The notes: generated from the sequence alone by a model not told the origin. 64,000 bases of DNA from Nocardioides solisilvae (GCF_003194625.1 NZ_QHKX01000003.1:558001-622000), one strand, 5' to 3'. Shown: positions 33,700 through 45,056, counted from the first letter of the stretch. A program made the numbers and translations.

Positions 33700-34994
33700 C
33701 AGCTGAGGAACCCTTCGTAGTTGCGCTGCTGGAGCTGGCTCTCGATCTGCTTCACCGTGTCCAGGGCGACGCCCACCATGATCAGGATGGAGGTGCCGCC
33801 GAAGGGGAAGTTCTGGTTGGCGCCGATCAGCGCCAGCGCGACCAACGGGATCAGCGAGATGAGGCCCAGGTAGAGGGCGCCCGGGAAGGTGATCCGGGAC
33901 AGGACGTACGACAGGTACGACTCGGTCGGCTTGCCAGCCCGGATCCCGGGGATGAAGCCGCCGTACTTCTTCATGTTGTCGGCCACTTCCTGCGGGTTGA
34001 ACGTGATCGACACGTAGAAGTACGTGAAGAAGATGATCAGCAGGAAGTAGGTGGCCATGTAGAGCGGGTGGTCGCCGGAGACGAAGTAGCGGTTGACGAA
34101 CCGCAGCACCGGGTTGCTCGTGCTGTCGTTGAACTGCACCGCCATGGCGGGCAGGTAGAGCAGCGACGACGCGAAGATGACCGGGATGATGCCGGCCTGG
34201 TTGACCTTGAGCGGGATGTACGTCGAGGAGCCGCCGAACATCTTGCGACCCACCATCCGCCGGGCGTACTGCACCGGGATCCGGCGCTGCGCCTGCTCGA
34301 TGAAGATGACGCCCGCGACGATGACCAGACCGATCACCATGACGATCCCGAAGGTCACCCAGCCCTTGGTGACCTGCACCTGCCACATGGAGCTGGGGAA
34401 GGTCGCGACCACCTGGGCGAAGATCAGCAGCGACATGCCGTTGCCGACGCCGCGGTCGGTGATCAGCTCGCCGAGCCACATGATGACCGCGGTGCCCGCG
34501 GTCATGGTGATCACCATGATGAGGAACGTGCTGGTGCCGTCGCTGTGCAGGAGCGGCTCGGTGCAGCCCTGGATCAGGTTGCCCGAGCGAGCGAGCGCGA
34601 CGATGCCGGTGGCCTGCAGCAGCGCCAGGCCCAGGGTGAGGTACCGGGTGTACTGGGTGATCTTGGTCTGCCCCGCCTGGCCTTCCTTCTTCAGCGCCTC
34701 GAGCCGTGGGATCACCACGACGAGCAGCTGCAGGATGATGCTGGCGGTGATGTACGGCATGATCCCCAACGCGAAGATCGTCAGCTGGAGCAGCGCGCCA
34801 CCGGAGAACATGTTGATCAGGTTGTAGATCCCCTGGTCCTCCACGGCGGCCAGGCACGACTGCACGTTGGCGACGTTGACCCCGGGGGCCGGGACCTGGG
34901 AGCCGAGCCGGAAGAGCGTCAGGATCAGCAGGACGAACAGCAGCTTGCGCCGCAGGTCCGGCGTCCGGAAAGCGTTGGCGAACGCGCCTAGCAC
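33699..34994 (-). CDS. secY: Protein translocase subunit SecY
   Basis: Central pore of the Sec translocon, 431 residues with ten transmembrane helices. Conserved parts include the N-terminal FRTPDLRRKLLFVLLIL, the plug region, YVSITFNPQEVADNMKKYGG and GIRAGKPT in the cytosolic loop that contacts SecA. It starts at GTG 34994 with AGAGGAA upstream. The 213-bp gap from rplO contains a strong nested hairpin and a possible -10 (TAGGCT at 35109-35114, minus strand), so secY-adk-map may be transcribed separately from the spc r-protein genes. Confidence 0.98.
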   Translation of the reverse strand: MLGAFANAFRTPDLRRKLLFVLLILTLFRLGSQVPAPGVNVANVQSCLAAVEDQGIYNLINMFSGGALLQLTIFALGIMPYITASIILQLLVVVIPRLEALKKEGQAGQTKITQYTRYLTLGLALLQATGIVALARSGNLIQGCTEPLLHSDGTSTFLIMVITMTAGTAVIMWLGELITDRGVGNGMSLLIFAQVVATFPSSMWQVQVTKGWVTFGIVMVIGLVIVAGVIFIEQAQRRIPVQYARRMVGRKMFGGSSTYIPLKVNQAGIIPVIFASSLLYLPAMAVQFNDSTSNPVLRFVNRYFVSGDHPLYMATYFLLIIFFTYFYVSITFNPQEVADNMKKYGGFIPGIRAGKPTESYLSYVLSRITFPGALYLGLISLIPLVALALIGANQNFPFGGTSILIMVGVALDTVKQIESQLQQRNYEGFLS

Positions 34995-35141
34995 TGGTTC
35001 CTCTTTCTCAGCTGGGTCTGGGTGCGGGACTGGCCCGGCACCCGGGACGTGGGCCAGGCGAGCGGCGTCCGAGCAGAGCTCGAGGCACGCGTCACGAGGA
35101 CCCGGGAGAGCCTAACAGGAGCGGCAGGTCCTCCTGCACGA

Positions 35142-35193
35142 AGCACGGGGCCCGTCACCGCCGTCCGTGGACGGCCGGGACGAGCCCCGTGCT
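35142..35193 (-). terminator. Nested hairpin after rplO (terminator or attenuator before secY)
   Basis: An outer perfect 10-bp stem (AGCACGGGGC 35142-35151 / GCCCCGTGCT 35184-35193) encloses an inner CCGTCC-GT-GGACGG. It begins 14 bp after the rplO stop. There is no U-run, but the structure is strong and sits at the junction between r-protein genes and secY. Confidence 0.65.
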
Positions 35194-35207
35194 GGGTCGT
35201 GCGCAGG

Positions 35208-35648
35208 TCAGGCGACCGTGGTGCTGCCGCCGGCAGCCTCGATCTTCTCCTTGGCCGAGCCGGAGAACGCGTTCGCGGTCACCTGGACCTTGACCGAGAT
35301 CTCGCCCTGGCCCAGGACCTTGACCGGGTGGCCCTTGCGGACCGCACCCTTGGCGACCAGGTCCTCGACCGTCACGGCGCCCCCCTCGGGGAACAGCTCG
35401 CCGAGCTTGTCGAGGTTGACGACCTGGAACTCCACCTTGAAGGGGTTCTTGAACCCCTTCAGCTTGGGGAGCCGCATGTGGATCGGCATCTGGCCACCCT
35501 CGAAGGCGACCGGGACCTGGTAGCGGGCCTTGGTTCCCTTGGTACCGCGACCCGCGGTCTTGCCCTTCGAGGCCTCACCGCGACCCACGCGGGTCTTGGC
35601 CGTCTTGGCGCCGGGAGCCGGACGCAGGTGGTGCAGCTTGAGCGTCAT
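35208..35648 (-). CDS. rplO: 50S ribosomal protein L15
   Basis: Large-subunit assembly protein, 146 residues. It has the Gly/Lys/Arg-rich N-terminal extension ([19 protein letters not shown]) that threads through 23S rRNA and the C-terminal globular domain ([20 protein letters not shown]). The ATG at 35648 matches the family start; it is one base after the rpmD stop. Last r-protein gene of the spc run, with a hairpin just downstream. Confidence 0.98.
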   Translation of the reverse strand: MTLKLHHLRPAPGAKTAKTRVGRGEASKGKTAGRGTKGTKARYQVPVAFEGGQMPIHMRLPKLKGFKNPFKVEFQVVNLDKLGELFPEGGAVTVEDLVAKGAVRKGHPVKVLGQGEISVKVQVTANAFSGSAKEKIEAAGGSTTVA

Positions 35649-35649
35649 C

Positions 35650-35832
35650 TCACTCCACCTCCTCAACCGTCACCAGGTGACGGACAGTGTTGACCATGCC
35701 CCGGATCTCGGGACGGTCCTCCTTGACCACGACGTCGCCGATCCGCTTGAGACCGAGCGTGCGCAGGGTCTCGCGCTGGTTGGCCTTGAGGCCGACGAGG
35801 CCGCGCTTCTGCTGGACCTTGAGCTGAGCCAT
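35650..35832 (-). CDS. rpmD: 50S ribosomal protein L30
   Basis: A 60-residue large-subunit protein ([20 protein letters not shown], then [20 protein letters not shown]). It starts at ATG 35832, overlapping the rpsE stop by one base (TGATG), and ends one base before rplO, so rpsE, rpmD and rplO are tightly coupled. Confidence 0.97.
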   Translation of the reverse strand: MAQLKVQQKRGLVGLKANQRETLRTLGLKRIGDVVVKEDRPEIRGMVNTVRHLVTVEEVE

Positions 35833-36434
35833 CAGGAGGCCACCTCCGCCCGTGCCTTCAGGATCGCGGCGGGCGTGACCTGCTCGACGGTGAGGCCACG
35901 ACGTGCGGCCACGGCCTCGGGCTCCTCGAGCATCCGCAGCGCCTCGACGGTCGCGTGCACGATGTTGATCTGGTTCGACGACCCCAGCGACTTGCTGAGG
36001 ACGTCGTGGATCCCGGCGCACTCGAGCACCGCACGCACCGGACCACCGGCGATGACACCGGTACCGGGGGCCGCCGGACGCAGCAGCACGACACCGGCCG
36101 CCTTCTCGCCCTGGACCGGGTGCGGGATCGTGCCCTGGATGCGGGGGACCTTGAAGAAGTGCTTCTTGGCCTCCTCGACACCCTTGGCGATGGCCGCGGG
36201 AACTTCCTTCGCCTTGCCGTAGCCGACGCCGACCAGACCCTCACCGTCGCCGACGATCACGAGGGCGGTGAAGCTGAAGCGACGACCACCCTTCACGACC
36301 TTGGCGACACGGTTGATCGCAACGACGCGCTCGATGTAGGCGGTCTTGTCAGCGCTCTGGTCGCGGCGGCCGTCACGATTGCGGCCTCCGGACTGGCGCT
36401 CGCCACCGCGCTGTCCGCGCTGGGCTCCGCTCAT
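35832..36434 (-). CDS. rpsE: 30S ribosomal protein S5
   Basis: Small-subunit protein at the mRNA entry channel, important for decoding accuracy; 200 residues. The S5 core shows [36 protein letters not shown] and [19 protein letters not shown]. The first 30 residues ([18 protein letters not shown]) are a basic, glycine-rich extension common in actinobacteria. The VKGGRR loop, where spectinomycin-resistance changes occur in other species, has its normal sequence. Confidence 0.98.
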   Translation of the reverse strand: MSGAQRGQRGGERQSGGRNRDGRRDQSADKTAYIERVVAINRVAKVVKGGRRFSFTALVIVGDGEGLVGVGYGKAKEVPAAIAKGVEEAKKHFFKVPRIQGTIPHPVQGEKAAGVVLLRPAAPGTGVIAGGPVRAVLECAGIHDVLSKSLGSSNQINIVHATVEALRMLEEPEAVAARRGLTVEQVTPAAILKARAEVAS

Positions 36435-36471
36435 GAGACTTTCCTCTTCTCTCTCTTGCTTGTCCGTGCGA

Positions 36472-36855
36472 TCAGAAGGCCAGGCCGCCCTCACGGGCGG
36501 CGTCCGCCAGGGCCGCGACGCGGCCGTGGTACTTGTTGCCGGCGCGGTCGAAGACCACGCCCTCGACACCGGCGGCCTTGGCGCGCTGGGCCACCAGCTC
36601 GCCGACCTTCTTCGCCTTCGCGGTCTTGTCGCCCTGCACGGAGCGCACGTCGGCCTCCATGGTCGAGGCGTACGCGAGGGTGCGGCCCACGAGGTCGTCG
36701 ACCACCTGCACGCTGATGTGCTTGGCGGACCGGGTCACGACCAGGCGGGGACGCTCAGGCGTGCCCGAGATGCGCTTGCGACCACGCATCTGGCGACGCA
36801 GGCGCGAGCGGACCCGACCGGCGGTGTGCTTGTTGTTCGACAGCGAGATAGCCAT
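36472..36855 (-). CDS. rplR: 50S ribosomal protein L18
   Basis: 5S rRNA-binding protein of 127 residues ([50 protein letters not shown]). It starts at ATG 36855, 3 bp after rplF, and lies 37 bp before rpsE. Together with L5 it anchors 5S rRNA in the central protuberance. Confidence 0.98.
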   Translation of the reverse strand: MAISLSNNKHTAGRVRSRLRRQMRGRKRISGTPERPRLVVTRSAKHISVQVVDDLVGRTLAYASTMEADVRSVQGDKTAKAKKVGELVAQRAKAAGVEGVVFDRAGNKYHGRVAALADAAREGGLAF

Positions 36856-36858
36856 GAC

Positions 36859-37401
36859 TCACTTACCAGCCTTTCCGACCTTGCGGCGGATCTGCTCGCC
36901 GGCGTAGCGCACGCCCTTGCCCTTGTAGGGCTCGGGCTTGCGGATCTTGCGGATGTTGGCAGCGGTCTCGCCGACCAGCTGCTTGTCGATGCCCACCACG
37001 CCGAACTTGGTGGGCCCCTCGACGGTGAAGGTGATGCCCTCGGGGGCGTCCACGACCACCGGGTGGGAGAAACCGAGCTGGAACTCGAGCTGCGTCGGGC
37101 CCTTGGGCAGGACCCGGTAGCCGACGCCCACGATCTCGAGCTTCTTCTCGTAGCCCTCGGTGACACCGACGACCATGTTGTTGATCAGGGTGCGGGTCAG
37201 GCCGTGCAGCGAACGGCTGTCGCGGTGGTCGTCGGGGCGCTTGACCTCGAGCACACCGTCCTCGCCCTTGTCGACCGTGATCGGCCGGGCGACGTGGTGG
37301 GTCAGGGTGCCCTTGGGGCCCTTGACGGTCACCAGGGTGTCATCGATCTGCACGTCCACGCCGGACGGGACCGTGATCGGGAGCTTGCCAATGCGTGACA
37401 T
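36859..37401 (-). CDS. rplF: 50S ribosomal protein L6
   Basis: Large-subunit protein near the factor-binding site, 180 residues, with two copies of the L6 fold ([20 protein letters not shown], then [20 protein letters not shown]). The C-terminal motif [20 protein letters not shown] is the family signature. Standard position between rpsH and rplR. Confidence 0.98.
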   Translation of the reverse strand: MSRIGKLPITVPSGVDVQIDDTLVTVKGPKGTLTHHVARPITVDKGEDGVLEVKRPDDHRDSRSLHGLTRTLINNMVVGVTEGYEKKLEIVGVGYRVLPKGPTQLEFQLGFSHPVVVDAPEGITFTVEGPTKFGVVGIDKQLVGETAANIRKIRKPEPYKGKGVRYAGEQIRRKVGKAGK

Positions 37402-37428
37402 TGTTTTCGTCCTCCTTCGGTCTCGTCG

Positions 37429-37836
37429 TCACCAGACGTAGGCGAGGACTTCCCCACCCACGCCCTTCTGGTTGGCCTGTCGGTCGGTCAGCAGGCCTTG
37501 GCTCGTGGAGATGATCGCGACACCCAGCCCGCCGAGCACCTTCGGGAGACCCGTGGACTTGGCGTAGACCCGGAGACCGGGCTTGCTGATGCGCCGGACG
37601 CCCGCGATGGAGCGCTCACGGTTGCGGCCGTACTTGAGGGTGATGTGGAGCGTCTTGCCCACCTCGCCCTCGGTCGGCTCCTTCACGTCGAACGAGGTGA
37701 TGTAGCCCTCCTGCTGGAGGATCTCCGCGACGCCGGCCTTCAGCTTGCTGTAAGGCATCGACACCGCGTCGTGGTACGCCTGGTTGGCGTTGCGCAGACG
37801 CGTGAGCATGTCTGCGATCGGGTCAGTCATCGTCAT
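37429..37836 (-). CDS. rpsH: 30S ribosomal protein S8
   Basis: Primary 16S rRNA-binding protein, 135 residues ([20 protein letters not shown], then [15 protein letters not shown], then [13 protein letters not shown]). In E. coli S8 represses the spc operon by binding near rplX-rplE; no such site was identified here. The start at 37836 follows the actinobacterial MTMTDPIAD consensus, but 37830 is also possible. Confidence 0.98.
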   Translation of the reverse strand: MTMTDPIADMLTRLRNANQAYHDAVSMPYSKLKAGVAEILQQEGYITSFDVKEPTEGEVGKTLHITLKYGRNRERSIAGVRRISKPGLRVYAKSTGLPKVLGGLGVAIISTSQGLLTDRQANQKGVGGEVLAYVW

Positions 37837-37930
37837 GGCCGGTCAGGCCCTTTCTCTCTGTGGTTTCGGCCCGGTTCCCGTGCAGGGGGGCCGACCTTCA
37901 GCGGTTGGTTGTTGGCAGTGGAGGTCGTCG

Positions 37931-38116
37931 TCACCAGGAGGACTTGGTCACACCGGGCAGCTCGCCGCGGTGCGCCATCTCCCGCAGGCAGATCCGGCAC
38001 AGGCCGAACTTGCGGTAGACGGCCTTGGGACGGCCGCAGCGCTGGCAGCGGGTGTAGCCACGGACGGCGAACTTCGGCTTGCGGGCCGCCTTCACCTTCA
38101 GAGCAGTCTTCGCCAT
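37931..38116 (-). CDS. rpsN: 30S ribosomal protein S14 (zinc form, type Z)
   Basis: A 61-residue S14 with an intact zinc ribbon, CQRC and CRIC (Cys 24, 27, 40 and 43), so this is the zinc-dependent short form. Actinobacteria often carry a second, zinc-free S14 elsewhere for zinc limitation; none is in this window. It starts one base after the rplE stop and lies 94 bp before rpsH. Confidence 0.97.
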
Positions 38117-38117
38117 G

Positions 38118-38687
38118 TCAGTTCTCCTTGAACGGGAAGCCGAGGTGCTTGAGCAGCGCCCGACCCTCGTCGTCGTTGGTGGCCGTGGTCACCACGGTGA
38201 TGTCCATCCCGCGAGACCGGTCGATCTTGTCCTGGTCGATCTCGTGGAACATCACCTGCTCGGTGAGACCGAACGTGTAGTTGCCACGACCGTCGAACTG
38301 CTGGGGCGAGAGGCCGCGGAAGTCGCGGATGCGGGGCAGCGCCAGGGACAGCAGGCGGTCCAGGAACTCCCACATCCGGTCGCCGCGGAGCGTCACGTGG
38401 GCGCCGATCGGCATGCCCTCGCGCAGCTTGAACTGGGCGATGGACTTGCGGGCCTTCGTCACCATCGGCTTCTGGCCGGTGATGGCGGTGAGGTCCTTGA
38501 TGGCACCCTCGATCAGCTTCGAGTCGCGAGCCGCCTCGCCGACGCCCATGTTGACCACGATCTTGGTCAGGCCGGGCACCTGCATGACGTTCTTGATGTC
38601 GAACTCGGACTGCAGCGCGGGGAGGATCTCCTCGCGGTAGCGCGTCTTGAAGCGCGGGGCGGCGCTCTCAGGGGCGGTCTGGGTCAT
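38118..38687 (-). CDS. rplE: 50S ribosomal protein L5
   Basis: 5S rRNA- and P-site tRNA-contacting protein, 189 residues ([56 protein letters not shown]). The ATG at 38687 agrees with the family N-terminus and lies one base after the rplX stop; the longer open frame upstream is rplX in another frame. Confidence 0.98.
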
Positions 38688-38688
38688 G

Positions 38689-39054
38689 TCAGATCTCCTT
38701 CCCGGACTTGCGGGACACGCGGACGCTGCGCTCGGCCGTGTAGGTCGAGCCGTCGGCGCGACGCTTGGTGACCTCGTCGCGGCGGAAGCCGACGCGGGTG
38801 ACGCCGTCACCCTCGACCAGCATCACGTTGGAGACGTGGATCGGCGCCTCGGCGGTGATGATGCCGCCGGTGTTGCCGGAGCCGGAGTTGACGACCTTGG
38901 TGTGCCGCTTGATGCGGTTGACGCCCTCGACGATGACCCGACGCTCCTCGCGGAGCACGCGGATGACCTTGCCCTGGGCACCCTTGTCCTTGCCGGCGAT
39001 GACCTTGACGGTGTCGCCCTTCTTGATGTTCACGCTCGGCGACTTCTTGGCCAT
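38689..39054 (-). CDS. rplX: 50S ribosomal protein L24
   Basis: Assembly initiator of the large subunit, 121 residues, with the KOW motif ([24 protein letters not shown] start, then [19 protein letters not shown]). The ATG at 39054 overlaps the rplN stop (TGATG) and has GGAGGTG upstream. A GTG one codon earlier is in frame but less likely. Confidence 0.97.
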   Translation of the reverse strand: MAKKSPSVNIKKGDTVKVIAGKDKGAQGKVIRVLREERRVIVEGVNRIKRHTKVVNSGSGNTGGIITAEAPIHVSNVMLVEGDGVTRVGFRRDEVTKRRADGSTYTAERSVRVSRKSGKEI

Positions 39055-39422
39055 CACAGCACCTCCGGGGCGAGCGAGATGATCTTCATGAACTTCTTCT
39101 CGCGCAGCTCGCGGCCCACGGGGCCGAAGATGCGGGTGCCGCGCGGCTCACCGTCGTTCTTGAGGATGACGGCCGCGTTCTCGTCGAAGCGGATGTACGA
39201 GCCGTCGGCGCGACGGCGCTCCTTGACGGTGCGCACGACGACGGCCTTCACGACGTCACCCTTCTTCACGTTGCCACCGGGGATCGCGTCCTTGACGGTG
39301 GCGACGATGGTGTCGCCGATGCCGGCGTAGCGACGACCCGAGCCGCCGAGAACACGGATGCAGAGGATCTCCTTCGCACCGGTGTTGTCGGCGACCTTGA
39401 GCCGCGACTCCTGCTGGATCAT
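39054..39422 (-). CDS. rplN: 50S ribosomal protein L14
   Basis: Large-subunit interface protein, 122 residues, the universal length ([20 protein letters not shown], then [20 protein letters not shown], then [20 protein letters not shown]). A 97-bp gap with two hairpins separates it from rpsQ, the boundary where S10 and spc operons meet in other bacteria. Confidence 0.99.
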   Translation of the reverse strand: MIQQESRLKVADNTGAKEILCIRVLGGSGRRYAGIGDTIVATVKDAIPGGNVKKGDVVKAVVVRTVKERRRADGSYIRFDENAAVILKNDGEPRGTRIFGPVGRELREKKFMKIISLAPEVL

Positions 39423-39449
39423 TGGTTTCTCCTGGTTGTCGAGCTGGTT

Positions 39450-39516
39450 CTCGTCCCCCTGGGGCGACGAGCCTGGCCGAACTGTTGGTTGGAAATCGTG
39501 GTTCGCCGGAGGCGAA
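39450..39516. promoter_or_regulatory. Two small hairpins at the rpsQ-rplN (S10/spc) boundary
   Basis: CTCGTC/GACGAG (39450-39471, with inner CCCC/GGGG pairing) and TTCGCC-GGA-GGCGAA (39502-39516) lie in the 97-bp gap. This is where separate S10 and spc transcription units join in E. coli. Weak evidence for termination because no U-tract is present. Confidence 0.4.
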
Positions 39517-39519
39517 AGG

Positions 39520-39801
39520 TCACTTGGCCTTCTCGACGACCTGGATCACGCGCCAGCGCTTGGTCGCCGACAGCGGACGGGTCTCCATGATGAGGACCCG
39601 GTCGCCGATGCCGCACTCGTTGGCCTCGTCGTGCGCCTTGAGCTTCGAGGTCTTGCGCATGACCTTGCCGTAGAGGGCGTGCTTGACGCGGTCCTCGACG
39701 GAGACGACGACGGTCTTCTCCATCTTGTCGCTCACGACCAGGCCCTCACGGACCTTGCGGGCGTTGCGTGCAGCCTCGACCGCGGTGTCCTTCTGGCTCA
39801 T
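39520..39801 (-). CDS. rpsQ: 30S ribosomal protein S17
   Basis: Early-binding small-subunit protein, 93 residues, with the OB fold ([20 protein letters not shown], then [16 protein letters not shown], then [18 protein letters not shown]). Its start overlaps the rpmC stop by four bases (ATGA). Last gene of the S10 run. Confidence 0.98.
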   Translation of the reverse strand: MSQKDTAVEAARNARKVREGLVVSDKMEKTVVVSVEDRVKHALYGKVMRKTSKLKAHDEANECGIGDRVLIMETRPLSATKRWRVIQVVEKAK

Positions 39802-40046
39802 GCGCCTGCCTCTTCCTTGCTCTCGGCGCCCGGCGCGGTCCGGATGCCGAGCTCGCGCTCACGCACCACGGTGTAGATCCGGGCGATGTCCTTCTTGACC
39901 GTGCGCAGACGGCCGTGGCTCTCCAGCTGCCCGGTGGCAGCCTGGAAGCGGAGGTTGAACAGCTCCTCCTTGGCCTCCCGCAGCCGACCCTCGAGGTCGG
40001 ACGCGCTCAGGTCGTCGAGCGCGGTGGCGCTCAGCTTGTTGCTCAT
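39798..40046 (-). CDS. rpmC: 50S ribosomal protein L29
   Basis: Small helical protein at the exit-tunnel rim, 82 residues ([40 protein letters not shown]). A 15-residue Ala/Glu-rich tail extends past the usual end. The start shares a base with the rplP stop (TGATG) and the stop overlaps rpsQ, so three genes are coupled. Confidence 0.97.
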   Translation of the reverse strand: MSNKLSATALDDLSASDLEGRLREAKEELFNLRFQAATGQLESHGRLRTVKKDIARIYTVVRERELGIRTAPGAESKEEAGA

Positions 40047-40465
40047 CAGAATTCACCAGCCTCGCGGGAGATGAACCGGCACTTCATCGGGAGCTTGTGC
40101 ATCGCGCGGCGCATGGCCTCGCGGGCGACGTCCTCGGTGACACCGGACAGTTCGAACATGACGCGGCCGGGCTTGACGTTCGCCACCCACCACTCGGGGG
40201 AGCCCTTGCCGGAACCCATGCGGGTCTCAGCAGGCTTCTTGGTCAGCGGGCGGTCCGGGTAGATGTTGATCCAGACCTTTCCGCCACGCTTGATGTGACG
40301 GGTCATGGCGATACGAGCGGACTCGATCTGACGGTTCGTCACGTAGTGGCCCTCGACCGCCTGGATGCCGAAGTCGCCGAAGGCGAGCTTCGTGCCACCC
40401 TTCGCCGCACCGGTCCTCTTGGGGTGGTGCTGCTTGCGGTGCTTGACACGACGGGGCATCAACAT
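40046..40465 (-). CDS. rplP: 50S ribosomal protein L16
   Basis: Protein next to the A-site tRNA and peptidyl-transferase centre, 139 residues ([60 protein letters not shown]). The start at 40465 follows the actinobacterial ML[IM]PR consensus; the gap to rpsC is 5 bp. Confidence 0.98.
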   Translation of the reverse strand: MLMPRRVKHRKQHHPKRTGAAKGGTKLAFGDFGIQAVEGHYVTNRQIESARIAMTRHIKRGGKVWINIYPDRPLTKKPAETRMGSGKGSPEWWVANVKPGRVMFELSGVTEDVAREAMRRAMHKLPMKCRFISREAGEF

Positions 40466-40470
40466 GATGC

Positions 40471-41301
40471 TCAGCCCTCCTGTCCGGTAGCTGCGACCTC
40501 GGCCGCCGGCGCCTCGGCGGCTGCCGGAGCAGCGGCCTCGGTCGCGGGCGCGTCGGTGCGGGGGGCGCGGTCGCCGCGCGAGCCACGGCTCGGGCGGTCG
40601 CCGCCACGGGCGGGACGGCCACCGCGACCGGGGGCACCGGCGCGGGCGGCCTGCTGGGCCTGGCGCTCGGCACGACTGCCGGAGACCTCGCCCTTGTAGA
40701 TCCAGACCTTCACGCCGATCCGGCCGAAGGTCGTGCGGGCCTCGTAGAAGCCGTAGTCGATGTCGGCGCGCAGGGTGTGCAGCGGCACGCGGCCCTCGCG
40801 GTAGAACTCGGTGCGCGACATCTCGGCGCCGTTGAGGCGGCCGGAGCACTGGATCCGGATGCCCTTGGCACCGGAGCGCATCGAGGTCTGCATCGCCTTG
40901 CGCATGGCGCGACGGAACTGCACGCGGCCCGAGAGCTGCTCGGCGACGCCCTGGGCGACCAGCTGCGCGTCGACCTCGGGGCTCTTCACCTCGAGGATGT
41001 TCAGCTGGACCTGCTTGCCGGTGAGCTTCTCGAGCTCGCCGCGGATGCGGTCGGCCTCGGCGCCGCGGCGGCCGATGACGATGCCCGGGCGGGCCGTGTG
41101 GATGTCCACCCGGACCCGGTCACGGGTGCGCTCGATCTCGACCTTGGAGATCCCGGCCCGCTCCATGCCCTTGGAGAGCAGCTTGCGGATCGCGACGTCC
41201 TCGCCGACGTAGGACTTGTACAGCTTGTCGGCGTACCAGCGGGACTTGTGGTCCGTGGAGATGCCGAGGCGGAAGCCGTTGGGGTTGATCTTCTGGCCCA
41301 T
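40471..41301 (-). CDS. rpsC: 30S ribosomal protein S3
   Basis: mRNA-entry protein with an N-terminal KH domain ([20 protein letters not shown]) and a C-terminal S3 domain ([27 protein letters not shown]). At 276 residues it carries a 65-residue low-complexity tail, first Arg/Gly-rich ([20 protein letters not shown]) then Ala/Glu-rich, as is common in high-GC actinobacteria. The ATG shares a base with the rplV stop (TAATG). Confidence 0.98.
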   Translation of the reverse strand: MGQKINPNGFRLGISTDHKSRWYADKLYKSYVGEDVAIRKLLSKGMERAGISKVEIERTRDRVRVDIHTARPGIVIGRRGAEADRIRGELEKLTGKQVQLNILEVKSPEVDAQLVAQGVAEQLSGRVQFRRAMRKAMQTSMRSGAKGIRIQCSGRLNGAEMSRTEFYREGRVPLHTLRADIDYGFYEARTTFGRIGVKVWIYKGEVSGSRAERQAQQAARAGAPGRGGRPARGGDRPSRGSRGDRAPRTDAPATEAAAPAAAEAPAAEVAATGQEG

Positions 41302-41732
41302 TACTTGGAACCGCCCTTCCGTGCCTTGGAGGCGTCGACGACATCGACCGGCTGGACGGCCAGGGTGATGTGGCTGGTGCGCTTGTTGATCCGGGTCGCA
41401 CGACCCTGCGCACGCGGGCGCCAGCGCTTCATGGTGGGACCCTCGTCGACCATGGCCACGGAGACGACCAGGTCGCCGGTGGCGAGGCCCTCGGCGCCCG
41501 CGTTGGCGATGGCGCTCTCCAGCACCTTGTAGACGGTCTCCGAGGCGGCCTGCGGCGCGAACTGCAGGAGCGCCAGGGCCTCGTCGACGGGAAGGCCGCG
41601 GACCATGTCGACGACACGGCGAGCCTTCATGGGGGTGATTCGTACGTAACGCGCGCTCGCGAAGGCGCCCGGCTGGTCGCCGAGCAGCGACTCGCGACGG
41701 GCGCTCGTGCGCCTGCGCTCAGTAACGCTCAT
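41301..41732 (-). CDS. rplV: 50S ribosomal protein L22
   Basis: Exit-tunnel protein whose beta-hairpin reaches the tunnel constriction; 143 residues. Core motifs are [20 protein letters not shown] and [20 protein letters not shown] (the hairpin, where macrolide-resistance changes map in other species; sequence normal here). The N-terminus is extended by about 25 residues. Confidence 0.98.
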   Translation of the reverse strand: MSVTERRRTSARRESLLGDQPGAFASARYVRITPMKARRVVDMVRGLPVDEALALLQFAPQAASETVYKVLESAIANAGAEGLATGDLVVSVAMVDEGPTMKRWRPRAQGRATRINKRTSHITLAVQPVDVVDASKARKGGSK

Positions 41733-41762
41733 GGCTGCTTATCTCCTATGGCTCGCCCCGCG

Positions 41763-42044
41763 TCAGCGGCGGCGACCCTTCCGGTCTTCCTTCACGTGCC
41801 CGCGGTAGGTGCGGGTGGGGGCAAACTCACCGAGCTTGTGGCCGACCATCGAGTCGGTCACGAAGACGGGAACGTGCTTGCGACCGTCGTGCACGGCGAT
41901 CGTGTGGCCGATCATCGCGGGGACGATCATGGAGCGCCGGGACCAGGTCTTGATGACGTTGTGGCTGCCCTTGTCGTTCTCGGCGTCCACCTTCTTCATC
42001 AGGTGGTCGTCGACGAAGGGGCCCTTCTTCAGGCTGCGAGGCAT
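41763..42044 (-). CDS. rpsS: 30S ribosomal protein S19
   Basis: Head protein contacting S13 and tRNA, 93 residues ([20 protein letters not shown], then [20 protein letters not shown], then [20 protein letters not shown]). Normal length and position between rplB and rplV. Confidence 0.98.
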   Translation of the reverse strand: MPRSLKKGPFVDDHLMKKVDAENDKGSHNVIKTWSRRSMIVPAMIGHTIAVHDGRKHVPVFVTDSMVGHKLGEFAPTRTYRGHVKEDRKGRRR

Positions 42045-42062
42045 CTGTCTCTCGTCCTATCC

Positions 42063-42899
<837 letters not shown>

Positions 42900-42933
42900 T
42901 CTCAGTCCTAATTCTTCGCCTTCGTGTGCCCGG

Positions 42934-43239
42934 TCAGCCGACCGGACCCCCGAAGATGTCGATGCGGTGACCCTCGGCGAGGCTGACGATGGCGCGCTTG
43001 GTGTCCTTGCGCTTGCCCAGACCGTTGCGGGTGCGACGGGTCTTGCCCTGGCGGTTGAGGGTGTTGACCGACGTCACCTTGACGCCGAACACCTTCTCGA
43101 CCGCGATCTTGATCTCGGTCTTGTTCGCGTCCGGGTGGACGAGGAAGGTGTACTTGTTGGCGTCGAGCAGGCCGTAGCTCTTCTCGGAGACGACCGGCGC
43201 GAGCAGGATGTCGCGGTGGTCCTTGTGCAGGGTGCTCAC
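42934..43239 (-). CDS. rplW: 50S ribosomal protein L23
   Basis: Tunnel-exit protein that docks trigger factor and SRP, 101 residues ([20 protein letters not shown], then [20 protein letters not shown]). It starts at GTG 43239, overlapping the rplD stop (GTGA). Confidence 0.98.
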   Translation of the reverse strand: MSTLHKDHRDILLAPVVSEKSYGLLDANKYTFLVHPDANKTEIKIAVEKVFGVKVTSVNTLNRQGKTRRTRNGLGKRKDTKRAIVSLAEGHRIDIFGGPVG

Positions 43240-43865
43240 TTCTGGTCCTCCCCGGCCTTCGTGGACGTGGCCCGGGCGGCGACGAACGCGTCGTACGCAC
43301 CCTTGGTGAAGACCACGTCGTCCGAGGCCAGCACGTCGTAGGTGTTGAGCTGGTCGACCGCCACGATGTGCACCTGCGGCGCGTTGCGCAGCGAGAGCCA
43401 GGTCAGGGCGTCGCTGCGCTCCAGGACCAGCAGGTAGCGGGCCCGGTCGGTGAGACCGGAGAGCGCGGCCAGGGCAGCCTTGGTGGAGGGCTTCTCGCCC
43501 TCCACGAGGCCGTCGACCACGTGGACGCGACCGTTGCGGGCCCGGTCGGAGAGGGCACCGCGCAGGGCGGCGGCCTTCATCTTCTTGGGGGTGCGCTGGT
43601 CGTAGCTGCGCGGCTGCGGGCCGTGCACGGTGCCACCGCCGGCGAACTGCGGCGCGCGGGTCGAGCCCTGACGGGCGCGGCCGGTGCCCTTCTGCTTGTA
43701 GGGCTTGCGGCCACCGCCGCGGACCTCGCCGCGGGTCTTGGTGGCGTGCGTGCCCTGGCGGGCAGCGGCCTGCTGGGCCACGACCACCTGGTGGATCAGG
43801 GGGACGTTGACCTCGACGTCGAAGATCTCGGCGGGGAGATCGACCTTGACGGTCTTGGTAGCCAT
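43236..43865 (-). CDS. rplD: 50S ribosomal protein L4
   Basis: Large-subunit protein with a loop into the exit tunnel, 209 residues. The loop sequence [20 protein letters not shown] is intact, followed by [20 protein letters not shown]. In E. coli free L4 represses the S10 operon through the leader. A long structured leader also exists here before rpsJ, but whether L4 binds it is unknown. The ATG at 43865 is 5 bp from the rplC stop. Confidence 0.98.
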   Translation of the reverse strand: MATKTVKVDLPAEIFDVEVNVPLIHQVVVAQQAAARQGTHATKTRGEVRGGGRKPYKQKGTGRARQGSTRAPQFAGGGTVHGPQPRSYDQRTPKKMKAAALRGALSDRARNGRVHVVDGLVEGEKPSTKAALAALSGLTDRARYLLVLERSDALTWLSLRNAPQVHIVAVDQLNTYDVLASDDVVFTKGAYDAFVAARATSTKAGEDQK

Positions 43866-43870
43866 GTGGA

Positions 43871-44542
43871 TCAGGCCTCCTTGCCAGCAGTGGCGACGCT
43901 CTTGGCGGCCGAGCGCAGCACCACGAGACCGCCCTTGGGGCCGGGGACGGCACCCTTGAGCAGGATCAGGCCCTTCGCGGCGTCCACGGCGTGCACGGTG
44001 ACGTTCTGGGTGGTGACGGTGTCGTTGCCCATCCGGCCCGACATCCGGGTGCCCTTGAAGACGCGGCCCGGGGTGGCGCAGGCGCCGATCGAGCCGGGCT
44101 TGCGGTGGTTGCGGTGGGCACCGTGCGAGGCGGAGACGCCGGCGAAGCCGTGACGCTTCATCGTGCCGGCGAAGCCCTTGCCCTTGCTGGTGCCGGTGAC
44201 GTCGACCTGCTCGCCGGCGGAGAACAGCTCGGGGCTGAGCTCCTGGCCGACGGTGTAGCTGGCGGCGTCCGCGGTCCGGATCTCGACCAGGTGGCGACGG
44301 GGGGTGGTCCCCGCCTTGGCAAAGTGACCCGCCTCGGGCTTGTTGACCTTGCGCGCCTCGATCTCGCCGAAGCCGACCTGGACGGCGTTGTAGCCGTCGG
44401 TCTCGGGCTGGCGGACCTGGGTCACGACGTTGGTCGCGGCCGCGATCACGGTCACGGGGACGACGCGGTTGTTCTCGTCCCACAGCTGGGTCATGCCGAG
44501 CTTGGTGCCCAGCAGCCCCTTCACGTTTCGTTCGAAAGTCAT
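43871..44542 (-). CDS. rplC: 50S ribosomal protein L3
   Basis: Early assembly protein near the peptidyl-transferase centre, 223 residues ([60 protein letters not shown]). Second gene of the S10 run, 11 bp after rpsJ. Confidence 0.98.
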   Translation of the reverse strand: MTFERNVKGLLGTKLGMTQLWDENNRVVPVTVIAAATNVVTQVRQPETDGYNAVQVGFGEIEARKVNKPEAGHFAKAGTTPRRHLVEIRTADAASYTVGQELSPELFSAGEQVDVTGTSKGKGFAGTMKRHGFAGVSASHGAHRNHRKPGSIGACATPGRVFKGTRMSGRMGNDTVTTQNVTVHAVDAAKGLILLKGAVPGPKGGLVVLRSAAKSVATAGKEA

Positions 44543-44553
44543 CTCGTCAGACC

Positions 44554-44862
44554 TCAGAGCTTGATCTCGATGTCGACACCGGCAGGCAGATCGAGGCGCA
44601 TCAGCGAGTCGACCGTCTTCGGAGTCGGGTCGATGATGTCGATGAGGCGCTTGTGCGTGCGCATCTCGAAGTGCTCGCGGGAGTCCTTGTACTTGTGGGG
44701 CGAGCGAATGACGCAGTACACGTTCTTCTCGGTCGGCAGCGGCACGGGGCCGGCGACCTTGGCACCCGTGCGGGTGACGGTGTCCACGATCTTGCGCGCC
44801 GAGGTGTCGATCACCTCGTGGTCATAGGCCTTGAGCCTGATGCGGATCTTCTGTCCCGCCAT
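44554..44862 (-). CDS. rpsJ: 30S ribosomal protein S10
   Basis: Small-subunit head protein and, with NusB, an antitermination factor; 102 residues ([20 protein letters not shown], then [20 protein letters not shown], then [20 protein letters not shown]). First gene of the S10 operon. A 435-bp leader/promoter region lies upstream. Confidence 0.99.
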   Translation of the reverse strand: MAGQKIRIRLKAYDHEVIDTSARKIVDTVTRTGAKVAGPVPLPTEKNVYCVIRSPHKYKDSREHFEMRTHKRLIDIIDPTPKTVDSLMRLDLPAGVDIEIKL

Positions 44863-45056
44863 AGGTCTCTCTCGTCCTTCTCTCGCACCCCGGGAGGTGC
44901 CGCGTCACGGTCTTGTTCTCTCGACACGGCCCCCGGGTGGAGCCGCACCGCCTGTCCTCACCTTCACCGCCGACCCCCGCGGTCGGGCGTGTCGCCATTT
45001 TTCCTTGCGACGCGACCTGACCACAGCACCGGAGTCCTGCGGTGTCGTTCCTTGGT

